Shown here: one piece after another, positions 55,048 through 64,000 of the stretch
Layout of the letters: the number at the start of each line of letters is the position of its first letter
Position numbering within the stretch: the first letter of the stretch is position 1
NCBI GenBank assembly: GCA_032433595.1
Contig: JASWJB010000197.1
Coordinates: 18,442 to 82,441 of the forward strand
DNA from: Conoideocrella luteorostrata
Taxonomy: Eukaryota; Ascomycota; Sordariomycetes; Hypocreales; Clavicipitaceae
DNA: 64,000 bases
Reading direction: 5' to 3'
Notes under the pieces: generated by a model
Told to the model about the DNA's origin: nothing
Database searches by the model: none
What the model saw: only the letters and a program-made list of their open reading frames with translations
Made by a program: the position numbers and the translations under genes

Positions 55048-57476
55048 ATGCTGTCCAATCCGCCGACAAGTATTCACGCCAGGCAGAGGCAACACCGCCG
55101 CCAAAACTCGACACCCTCTGCCTTCGATGGCGTGAATATCTCACAACTGCCCAACGCCAACACCAGACGACAAGCCGCGGCCCACCGCCGCGGCCTCAGC
55201 CTCGATACCAGACGACAACAAACGATATCCCAGGCAGCAAAACGGCAGGATCACAACAAGGTAAGACTGACTACTAACATCACAGGATTAGCACACATTT
55301 CGCAGCATCACGTTCTGCGAGAAGCGCAGCAGCAACGCCTCCAAGCACGCCCGGGCCCCCCACAAGTTCAATATGCCTCTATGGCATCTAATGACAATGA
55401 GAACTTTTTGATCTCGCCACATAGCACTCCCCAGTCACAGCGTTTTGACGCATCATGCTTCGACGGAATGCCTGTACAATTCCCATACGGAGGTGGCCAA
55501 TGGAACATGATGATTCAGAAGAACCAGGAGAACTATGCCAACAATCTGGCCGAGAGCAAGACGTTTGATCTCTATTCCAATGACAGTGCTCTCTCGACGC
55601 CCACCTTTATGAACTTCCCAGACAGCCCTGCTGGTCAGGCCTGGTCAACAGGTGACAATGCCTCTCGACGCAACTCGAGACGGATCAGCGACGGCATCAT
55701 GGAGCGTGTAAGCAAGTTTGAGCACATGGGCGTGGAAGATCTACAAAGACCTACTACACCACCAAACCAGAATGAAAACAGTGAGTTATATCAGACGATG
55801 TAATTACCCAGTCTGTCTTTTGCATTGTTGACACTTGGTGTTTAGGCTACTACCCACCCACCCCAATGGAGACCCCCCATGACCGCATGGTTAAGCAGCA
55901 AGCCCGCATGGAACGGTTCTCTGACCATTATGATGAGTCAATGGAGGAAACTATTAGGCCAAGCCGTGGCAATCGCTCTGGACAGAATGCGCAGTCTGTG
56001 TTTGCAGAAATGAGACAACACGCCGACTCCAAAGCTGCCGTTCCCAGTCCCCCAAGGAGCAGTACAATTCCCGACACCAAGACCTTTAATAGCGCACAAT
56101 TGCAAAACCAGGACTTCATGAGCATGAACACTCTGCAGAACGAGTTTGTCAAGATTGAAGACCAAAATGGCGCCGTGAAGTATGAGTCTGACGCGGCACA
56201 ATCCGCATCAGACTTATCAAGGCGGGCATCGCCTGAGGCTCGGAACGATGGACAATTCGACGGCACTGCTCTGGACCGCAGACCGGACCTGCAGCCGGTC
56301 CTACATTCTGATTCTCCGAGTTCGTCCAGGACATCTTCGCCTCACCATCGCACAGAGTCTGTCGCGAGCATCGTCAGTGCCGCCAGTATCGCCGACATCA
56401 ACATTGACGAGACACGAACAGACACCGGCGTAACGGTGGAAGAAATTTCTCAATTCATCCTCAGTCCTGAGACAACGGATGGCAAGTGGACATGTTTGTT
56501 CGACGATTGTGGCAAGAAGTTTGGACGAAAGGAGAACATCAAGTCGCACGTTCAAACCCATCTCAATGATCGACAATACCAATGCCCTACATGCAATAAA
56601 TGTTTTGTGCGCCAGCACGATCTGAAAAGGCACGCCAAGATTCATACGGGCGTTAAGCCGTATCCTTGTGAATGCGGCAACAGCTTTGCTCGCCATGATG
56701 CCCTTACGAGGCACCGACAACGAGGAATGTGTATCGGTGCCTTCGATGGCGTAGTCCGGAAAGTGGTGAAACGCGGTCGACCAAGGAAGAACCGTCCAGA
56801 CATGGAGGCTAGAATGGAGAAGTCTACGAGAACGAGAAAGAAGAACATGTCTATCAGCTCTGTTTCCTCTTTTTCTGGATATTCCGACAGCTCTGCGGCT
56901 AACTCTCCTGACAATGATTTCAACATGGTTGACGAGATGATGGACCTGGAAATGACCAGCACCAGAAGCAACGCAATGCCACTATGCATGTCAACAGCAC
57001 CCATGCCGACCTTTGCACCCAGAGATATCAATCATGATGTGACACCGTCTCCTTCACTGGTCAGTGTACAATCGTACGTTTCCCCAGAGGCCATCATGGA
57101 CAACACACCGTCGCATCCAGCGACGCCGATCAGGAGCACCGCCGGTCGCCACATCACGCCGCCTGAGCTGTCTCAATCGTCGTCGCCTCCTGTAGATCAA
57201 TTCTTTAACATGGATTCTAACACATCTACGGGGGTTGACGATTTGGCAGTCATGCCATCTGCTGGCAGTATGATGGACGCAGCTGGTTTGAACGGAACCC
57301 TGCCAATGGGCATGAGCGACCAGGACGATTTGCTGCTTCAGTTTAGCCAGGATGACGGACTTGTCCAACTAGACCGCGACCCGAGCATGCTTTTGCTGAC
57401 CAAGTTTGGCGATGAATTTGACGACACTGTCAGCATGTTTACCAACAATGATGACATGTTTTTCAGTAGCACATGA
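55048..57476 (+). CDS. C2H2 zinc-finger transcription factor, Swi5/Ace2 type
   Basis: The first in-frame ATG is 55048; an open frame further upstream lacks one. Exons 55048-55780 and 55846-57476 give 787 aa; a further 45-nt in-frame intron is likely at 55261-55305, giving 772 aa. The N-terminal half is Gln/Ser/Asn-rich. Three fingers occupy 56493-56740: CLFDDCGKKFGRKENIKSH, CPTCNKCFVRQHDLKRHAKI and a third, degenerate one (CECGNSFARHDALTRHRQRG, then MC), followed by the basic GRPRKNRPD. The order of two normal fingers plus an atypical third that ends in Cys is that of Swi5 and Ace2, cell-cycle factors controlling cytokinesis and septation genes. Filamentous relatives affect conidiation and morphogenesis. 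The C-terminus is acidic and hydrophobic, a possible activation domain. Confidence 0.87.
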
Positions 57477-58252
57477 TGATTACACCTTGTCCAGCACAAT
57501 TTTTTACAGCTTCTTACATACTGTCTCGGTACCTAAACAACATGAAGTTATGTCCCTCTGTGTATGAAAAAGGTTTTTGTTTTGTTTGGATATGATGTGC
57601 CAGAGTCACGCGCTTCTTTTTCTCGGTCGTTTGCTACAACGTTCTTTGCTCTTGACTTCAGCGTCAACCTTTTAATCAATGGACTAATGTGGAAGTTGCA
57701 CACGACAAACCATGTACAATATTGGGATTTGGTCTCGGTTGGGTGAATGGGATAAGTGATTTTCGATGCGGGGCCAGCGGGTTTATGTTTTTATGTTGAC
57801 CAAAGCGAGGTATGAAGCGGCGATGAGCTGTCTGCTTGTCTCCGCTGCCGGAGTTTCGATTTTTTTGCTTTGGATATTATTGTAGAAAATATGAATCGAC
57901 CTTCATCGAAAATACTAAGGCCCCGTTTTTTTTGTCGTACTGTGATGAATATGCTTGTGTGACAGTACGTTGCAAGAAATAATGCAGTGAATCTGTTTTT
58001 GGCTGATGATTAGCGATTGGTGGGCGAAAGTGGTGGCTGGTGAATGATCCTGGAGCTTCGCCGCACACACTCTCGCACTCACAAGAACACACAAGCACAC
58101 ACACACACACACACGCACGCCCACACACAGGCTCTCTCTCTCCTCCTCACTTGGGCTTCATTTGGCCTTTGAAAACTAAATTTTTGGCAGATCTGCAATG
58201 AGAATAGTCGTTTTGGCCAACTAGATTGTTTGAGCGATCTGTCTGTCAGAAA
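57477..58252. other. Intergenic region with CA microsatellite
   Basis: 776 bp between two + strand genes. A CA-rich microsatellite lies at about 58081-58128, ending in a short CT tract (58132-58146), just before the MYND gene. No gene is seen. Confidence 0.6.
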
Positions 58253-61200
58253 ATGCTTACTCCTGCTGTCGCGAATCGATTTAGTTGGCTGTATGCAACT
58301 GGCAACACGCCAGCAACGAGTCTAACACGAAGTGTCCCGATAGGAAAGGACGTGGATGTTTTGAGTCTCGGTTGTGGAGATGTCAGGAACGTTCTCTACA
58401 CTTGCTACGTGGAACGAGGTTTGAGTATGGGATGAAAGGTCTATGTTTTTCATCTATTTTTGCTCAAATACGCTGACAAAAAACGTGGTGGTAGTATCAC
58501 GTAAAATTGATGTCACATGCTGTGATTATGATGAGAAAGTCATTGGTGAGTTCGGCTAAAATCAAGAGGACCTCCAAGTCTCTCATACTAATGCTCTGTT
58601 CGTGTTCTAGGCCGCAATATTGTTTTGTTGACTTTGCTCCTTGAAAGCAAGGGCAAGATCAAGTCCAGCGATCTTTGGGATATCTACTATCATCTCTACG
58701 TGGCGGATGGGACAGTTGAGATTGTGCTTCGACATGTGCAAAAGCTGATGCACCTTCTGGAGTCACTGCAGGCCTGGAAGGATGGCTCGTATGGCACAGT
58801 CATCAAATTCTGTGATGAGCACTCTCTGAACGATGTCAGAGGTGTATGCAGAAGAATCTTGGATGGTGCAGAGCTTCGGAACACCAGTACATACGCCAAA
58901 CGCTTCAAAGAAAATCTGCAAACAAAAAATCAAGTAAGCGAACGGCTACACGGCAAAAACGCCAGCACTTTCACCGGCATGAGATCCGCAGGTCCTGTCT
59001 CGCTGAAATCACCTAAAGATATGATCAAGGCGTTTCAGACGTACGGCGAACACGGAACCGTGACCCCAGATGTTGGCAAGAGCCTTGTACCCAATCCCAT
59101 GTTTGCGAGTCTTGTTTCGCCAAACGAGGTTTTACACTACGGCAGCGACCCCATCCTCGGGTATCATCTTGCCACTGCATTCGCGCCACTTTCTGAGAAC
59201 TCCCCACTCAGAATTGCGGATGACATCAAGGATTATAGAACTGCAGCGGCTGCGAAGACACAGTTTTTTGAATGGGTCGCTGCTTTCCGGGACATTGCTC
59301 GGGAGAGAATCGTGCTGCGGTTCGCTGTTGCTGATGTGTTTGCCTGTTGTCACACTCTGCAGCACGCAAGTGCTTCGGGGAAACTATCGGCAAATTGGTA
59401 TAGACGACAGTGGGATCTTAAGGTCCTGGTTCTCGATGCTGATGAGTATCGAAGTAAAAAGACGGGGCCGGTAGCTTTCGACGCGATCGATACCTCGAAC
59501 CTGGCTGATCATGTCGGTGCCCTGAACCTCGTCATTGCGACATCGTCACTGCTTAAACCAGAACCTTGGGCTACGTTATATATAGAAGTACTGATAAAAC
59601 GAGGCAAATCCCAACAAGAAGCATTTGAAAAGTTTCTCTGTGGCAAGCCTGCTACAGTGTCGCTTTTGTTAGGCGTCGCTCCGGTTCAGTATTGGACAAA
59701 TGCAAAATGCGAGTCTCACGTGGACGAGGTCTTTATAGGAATGCTGAACGACACATCGAGTGAGAAAGCAAACGAAACTCAACTGCACAGTCGTTTGGCA
59801 TGGAAACGAGATGACCAGTTTTCCGGACAGCGAGGGGGCCGAGGTAAGCTCCATGTCGATGAACGTACGCTTTCGACAATACTATTCCAAATATACCTGC
59901 AAATGTTTTCCTCAGAAAACTACAAGATGTCTGCCGCAGTTCTGGAGAGGTCTGCGTATTTTACGCACTTCCACCGAGGCAACTTTGCTTCTTTTTTGAA
60001 AGTGGTCAAACACAGGGTCAAGACAAATTGGCCGGGGGTTTGTTCGCAGCTTGTTGACAGGATTTCACAAGACCGAACGCTTGCTTTATCGACTAATCAG
60101 ATGCAAGAATTGGGTGCCCAGATGTATCTTCAAGGCGTGAGCACCGAGTCTTGGCTTTTTGAAGATAGTGCTACTTCGTCCAAGGCTGGCCCGTTCCGAA
60201 ACTGGAAAAATATCCCCCTTGTTGTAGCTGTTACCATCGTTGTCCCTCGACCCGCGCTCGACAGACTCTATAAGGGATCAAAGAAACATGAAATATCATC
60301 ACCGACATTGGTTGGGTCGCTTCGGGCATCCCCTCGTTCTTCAAATCAGTGGCATAACGTATATAGCGATGTCCAGATCGTTTTTGGAACCATTAAAAAC
60401 TGCCCCGATAACGAGAACATGCCCGTCATCATTGAACAAGATGAACGTGGTTGGAGTGGCGATTCGCCACTTATTGCATCCTTTGTTGTGCCGACGGCTG
60501 CATTGCAAATCGACCCTGTCGATACTGTAGTCGGGCTTTGCGTGCCGCCGTCAGCTCAGGCTGCGCTCTTATATATGCGGATCCTCGGCATGGAAATGAA
60601 TGTATTTGAAACAAAGTTATCAGACTCTTCGAATGTATTCCTGAAGAGCTTGATGCCAGGCCAAACCGGATATCCTGTTGTGTGTGGAGGCGTCCAGCAG
60701 TTCAAGGACACTCTAGATGGTGCGGACAAAGCGTACAGCAATAAGCTTCTCATAGAATTGCCTGCATCAGAGTCTCAAATCACCGCTGTCATCGGCCACG
60801 CCGACATTCTCTCGGAACAGGGCAAAAAGCTTCTCCAAGACAAGGTGTCTATCGAGCTTCAGCAAAAAGATCCTTTCACCATCGACGTCGTGTTTGGGAA
60901 CAGGATCTTAACGTGCCCTATAAAATTTCCAGTACCAGTCTCGCAAGCAGGCAGCAAATCACGTGTGGCGAGAAAATCAGGCTACGTCGAAATTATTGCA
61001 CCAGTTGCATCTTCAAGGGATTCGGAAGTACTTGCGGACTTCCTATACCCAGCACGGCTCGATGGAGCTGGCCTGCCTGCCGCGCTGAATGCATCACATC
61101 TGAACTTGGATGCACTTCCCATCCTGAATGTGGAAGACAAGGGTGAAATGCAATGGCTTGTGACCTTGGCATCACTGGAGTTCTCGTCTCGGGAGAAAGC

Positions 61201-61984
61201 CTCTAGAGAAGAGGGACAGACAAGCGACGGTATTGCCGAGAATACTAGAGTCAATTTTAAGGAGTCCCTCTTCACCATGTTCATGCTAGCATCAGGGCTT
61301 CAGGGTGGGCAGACGGGCATGTTTGCAATTAACCACCCAGGTAAAGGAGGGATACATATGTTAATGTTTGTCTCGGCTATACGACTTGATGCGGACAACT
61401 CTTCGGTGGTACTTGATGCGGCCGTGATTCCACTTACCAACGAGCTTGTTGCGTCTGGTCGAATGGAATCTTTTCTACTTCTTATAAGAACACTCGAATG
61501 CTGCACGATCAACGTCAATGACAGCGAACTTGTTTTGTGGAAAAGAGTGCTGCCGTCCATTGCAGAACGATGCCGTACGTACAGTCACCGCCCTGACTGT
61601 GAGTACAATCGAAGAGGGGCAACTGTTCCCTTGAGCGTCGACCCTGGACAAAAGGTCTTATGCTCATGTGGAAATGGAAAGCTGCCCAAAGACTTCATTT
61701 CTTTGCCGGAGTGGGACATTGCAGCCCCTAATGCGGTCCGTATTGCCATCAGCCCGACATTCGCTGTTCCCTTCGTAGAGGACGTCGTTGATCCAGCAGA
61801 CGTGACCAAAGGCAAAGGACAACTGGAGCCCACGGACAGATGCCGAAGCTGCGGATTGGGAAAGGCGAAAGACGGGAGTATTTTGAAGAAATGCATGAGA
61901 TGTAAAATTGCTAGGTATTGCTCGGCAGAGTGCCAGAAGAAAGACTGGAAGAAACACCGGATGGAGTGCATGGATGTAGAGTGA
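58253..61984 (+). CDS. DUF4470 / MYND zinc-finger protein
   Basis: Three exons (58253-58424, 58495-58545, 58611-61984) encode 1198 aa. Splicing two short exons recovers the DUF4470 start: YATGNTPATSLTR, VDVLSLGCGDVRNVLY, then RKIDVTCCDYDEKVIGRNIV and the helix LLTLLLE (to about 120). The long middle is not assigned to a domain. The last 45 residues are a MYND finger: CRSCGLGK, LKKCMRCKIARYCSAECQKK, DWKKHRMEC, with the full Cys/His set. MYND fingers bind proline-rich peptides. DUF4470 is widespread in fungi and animals (including a dynein-assembly factor group) without a settled role; the LSLGCGD...CCD pattern resembles a methyltransferase nucleotide fold, but activity is unproven. Confidence 0.88.
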
Positions 61985-62154
61985 TTCGTCGGGACGGAGG
62001 GACAGATGGTCAACTGAAGCGATAGGGTCAAATTGAGGCACCATTTCTTGGCGTGTAAGGAGCCGTGATTTCTTGACCATCTAGGCAATGATGCTTGCTT
62101 GTACGGAGTGTGTATGACAGTCACGCTTGGCATCGCCCCGAATGGAGATGGACA

Positions 62155-62168
62155 CTAGTTAGTTATAG
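62155..62168. repeat. CTAGTTAGTTATAG motif, copy 2
   Basis: Exact match to 9863-9876, on the same strand, 126 bp before the CGG-N6-CCG palindrome and 45 bp after a TACGGAGTG copy. Confidence 0.5.
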
Positions 62169-62280
62169 GAGCTGCCGGCAGAATGACAGAGACTGTTTCC
62201 ACTGGCCGCCCACTAACCAACCCCACCATCGCTGGCTGCCCAGTCACCAAGCTTCGTTTAAACCGTCCTTGGACTGTCCA

Positions 62281-62292
62281 CGGAGTACTCCG
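62281..62292. promoter_or_regulatory. CGG-N6-CCG palindrome
   Basis: CGGAGTACTCCG is a perfect 12-bp palindrome with the inverted CGG spacing bound by Zn2Cys6 dimers such as yeast Ppr1. It lies 316 bp before the start of a Zn2Cys6 factor gene. It is also the only exact double copy of the dispersed TACGGAGTA motif that I found in this window. Confidence 0.5.
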
Positions 62293-62607
62293 TACACTGG
62301 GTATCTCAAGAGACTGATTGCACTACGACTGCGACCATTTAATCACCAGTCTCAGCAAAAACACGATACACATTGTGTTTGTAGCATTCCCTCTGTTGGC
62401 GCATCCGTACCACGCAGCGCGGAGGCCCCAAGTCTGTTCTTATCCCCGAACCTAGAGTCATCCCCGAACCCACCTTAAAACCGCTGTGGGCTCATCAAGT
62501 TGGGACCGAAGTTAAAGCCGTGCGGGCCCCACGACCATGATTTCCTCGGTCTCGCCACATTAAGACGTTACGGCCGAGATGAGAGCTTGGCTTCGGCTGG
62601 GACGACA

Positions 62608-63888
62608 ATGACAATGCAATACACGCACGGCAACGCCACGGATAGAGAGCCCCAGGCTCGGGCAGTGGCCCGACCACAGGCACAGGCACAGGCACTTTCA
62701 CTTTCACTTTCACAATCACAGCAACAGCTACAGCGTGGACATCCCGAGCACAGCGGAATAGGGCAGCCGAATGGGCTCCGGCACAGTCCAAGGCGATGTC
62801 GACGAGCGGCACTCTCATGTCGTGAGTGTCGTCGCCGCAAGATCAAATGTAACCAGGAGAACCCATGTTCACACTGTCTGCGCCACAATGCTCGTTGCAT
62901 CTACCAGCCCTACGCCGATGGCTCTGAGAAATCCCGTGGCCTCGATGTCTTGCATGTCCGATCCCAGGCACCGGCATTGGCAGCAAGTCCGACGCCCTCA
63001 GGCAACACAGATCGCTGCAGTCCAGATACGTCAGCCATTGGTCAATCTCACCGTGACTCTCGCTCGGTCTCTCGGGGTCTGGGCCTCGTCACAGTGCCTC
63101 ATGTCGCGGGGGCAGCGGGTGCAGGGCTACCTAATCCTACTTCAAGCTCTCGCAGAGGTGTTGATCAGCACGATCAGGGCTGTGGTGCTCAGGGTCCACT
63201 GCTGCAGTCGGTACTACACCAACTGCAGATCCTTGGGGAGTCCGTAAAGAGGGCCAAGTTGCTTCGCGGGCCCTCTGCGGCGGGTGCAGGGAAGCTCCAT
63301 GCCGGTAGGAGTGTCAGCCAATGTGCCGGAGAACATGCCGGCGAGCACCCTGATGAAGCTCCTGTTCAAGATCTCGGTGAAGATGAGGGGGCACCAAAGG
63401 ATTGGAAAAATACGCTGAATAAGTCAAGGGACTTGGGCAAAGGGGACTGGACGGAATCAGCTCAAGAGTTTGCTGCCATCATTGCCTGCTGGGGCGAGGT
63501 CATGGGCAAGTCCAGCAACAATCCTGCATTTCGAGATCCTCAAGTAGCGGTCCTTATCGAGCAAGCCGGTGACTTCCTCTACAAATGTAAGCATACAGCT
63601 AAGATTATTAAACTTCTTAGGCCGACCAGAGGCCTCACGTTGTCTTCCCCCGACTGGCCTGTACCACCGCCACGCGAAACATGCGACACCTTGGTCAACC
63701 TCTACTTCAATTCATTCGAATCTGCGCACCGCATCCTCCATGTTCCCACCTTTTGGGCCGACTACAGGAAATATTGGGACTCTCCTGAATCCAGGATCCC
63801 AAAACGATGTTGCGTGACCAGTAGATCATATGTACGCCATCCATATAAAATAGAACAGATGATTCAATTCGGTCACCCAAAATCATGA
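62608..63888 (+). CDS. Zn2Cys6 fungal transcription factor, incomplete
   Basis: From the ATG at 62608 the frame encodes 426 aa. After a Gln/Ser/Ala-rich start coded by CAGGCA and CTTTCA repeats (about 62676-62712), the binuclear cluster reads C-x2-C-x6-C-x5-C-x2-C-x6-C (CRECRRRKIKCNQ ... NPCSHCLRHNARC). The start of the fungal-specific regulatory domain is clear around 63610-63780 (LSSPDWPVPPPRETCDTLV, FESAHRILHVPTFWADYRKY). Then the sequence turns random (CCVTSRSYVRHP) and stops at 63888, where homologues run several hundred residues further. Either an intron begins near 63785 and the gene continues past the window, or the gene is truncated. The regulated pathway is unknown. Confidence 0.7.
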   Translation: MTMQYTHGNATDREPQARAVARPQAQAQALSLSLSQSQQQLQRGHPEHSGIGQPNGLRHSPRRCRRAALSCRECRRRKIKCNQENPCSHCLRHNARCIYQPYADGSEKSRGLDVLHVRSQAPALAASPTPSGNTDRCSPDTSAIGQSHRDSRSVSRGLGLVTVPHVAGAAGAGLPNPTSSSRRGVDQHDQGCGAQGPLLQSVLHQLQILGESVKRAKLLRGPSAAGAGKLHAGRSVSQCAGEHAGEHPDEAPVQDLGEDEGAPKDWKNTLNKSRDLGKGDWTESAQEFAAIIACWGEVMGKSSNNPAFRDPQVAVLIEQAGDFLYKCKHTAKIIKLLRPTRGLTLSSPDWPVPPPRETCDTLVNLYFNSFESAHRILHVPTFWADYRKYWDSPESRIPKRCCVTSRSYVRHPYKIEQMIQFGHPKS

Positions 63889-64000
63889 AAGCGGCTGTAC
63901 AAATGCGGCCAAAAGACATTGTGGCAGTGCTATTGACACTCCAATTTCCTCTCGTAAAGCTCTATTATTATAAAGATGCAATGTCTATGTCCTGGTAAAA

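Larger units (their letters stand above)
61985..62607. promoter_or_regulatory. Upstream region of the Zn2Cys6 gene
   Basis: 623 bp containing TACGGAGTG (62102-62110), CTAGTTAGTTATAG (62155-62168, identical to 9863-9876) and the palindrome CGGAGTACTCCG (62281-62292). The frame of the following gene is open back to about 62500 but without an ATG. Confidence 0.55.

Noticed and set aside
55261..55285. A 25-nt intron ending at CACAG in the C2H2 gene
   Set aside because: Too short for splicing and it breaks the frame; the 45-nt version ending at 55305 is preferred.
63587..63620. A 34-nt GTAAGC...TTAG intron in the Zn2Cys6 gene
   Set aside because: Too short and frame-breaking; reading through gives continuous domain sequence (KIIKLLRPTRGL).
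1..64000. tRNA, rRNA or CRISPR elements
   Set aside because: I looked for TTCGA-type T-loops with flanking stems and for regular repeat-spacer arrays and found none that hold up; a covariance-model scan would be decisive.

Overview
The window is nuclear DNA of a filamentous ascomycete, most probably Hypocreales and perhaps Clavicipitaceae (Metarhizium/Pochonia-like; this placement is inference). Support: about 50% GC, genes with 1-11 short introns (45-95 nt, GTAAGT-type donors), a complete set of single-copy fungal housekeeping genes on both strands, a MYND/DUF4470 protein, Zn2Cys6 and C2H2 regulators, a heterokaryon-incompatibility (HET) relic, and a short motif TACGGAGTA (or TACTCCGTA) scattered through non-coding DNA. 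Several apparent open frames begin at GTG or TTG; coordinates here were moved to the first supportable ATG. Exon borders were read by eye from splice consensus, frame continuity and family motifs; no transcript evidence was available.

Layout. 0.4-8.7 kb is a dense housekeeping block: PRI1 (primase small subunit), TRM10, a complex I B14.7/NDUFA11-like subunit and MSH2. PRI1 and MSH2 each carry an ACGCGT (MluI cell-cycle) box 140-180 bp upstream. 10.6-15.7 kb has a ZIP zinc transporter with an intron-split CHxH repeat region and, convergently, a 12-exon secreted subtilisin. 15.7-20.7 kb is largely non-coding around one 126-aa conserved protein. 20.7-24.6 kb has a kinesin-10-like motor and AIM24 from a shared promoter. 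26.6-30.7 kb holds an MFS monocarboxylate-type carrier, a GNAT acetyltransferase and a Kex2-processed-looking secreted protein.

31.4-33.9 kb is a gene graveyard: a HET-domain pseudogene broken by stops and frame changes, a second possible relic, and an intact unrecognised 274-aa frame. It adjoins a complete phosphoketolase gene (33.9-36.5 kb). 38.9-49.9 kb returns to housekeeping: a small ankyrin protein, CCT7, an SPT10-like regulator, mitochondrial uS2 and a CBS/PB1 membrane protein. 49.9-55.0 kb is about 5 kb with no convincing gene. 55.0-64.0 kb has a Swi5/Ace2-type C2H2 factor, a 1198-aa DUF4470/MYND protein and a Zn2Cys6 factor that is incomplete or truncated at the right edge.

Functionally the genes are mostly unrelated neighbours. 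Loose links are DNA replication/repair (PRI1, MSH2), chromosome and cell-cycle functions (kinesin-10, SPT10-like, Swi5/Ace2-like) and mitochondria (NDUFA11-like, AIM24, uS2m). I found no secondary-metabolite cluster, no intact transposon, no tRNA and no CRISPR array. The most interesting observations are the zinc transporter whose three CHxH...C modules are each cut by a phase-2 intron at the same codon, and the dispersed TACGGAGTA / CTAGTTAGTTA motif pair.
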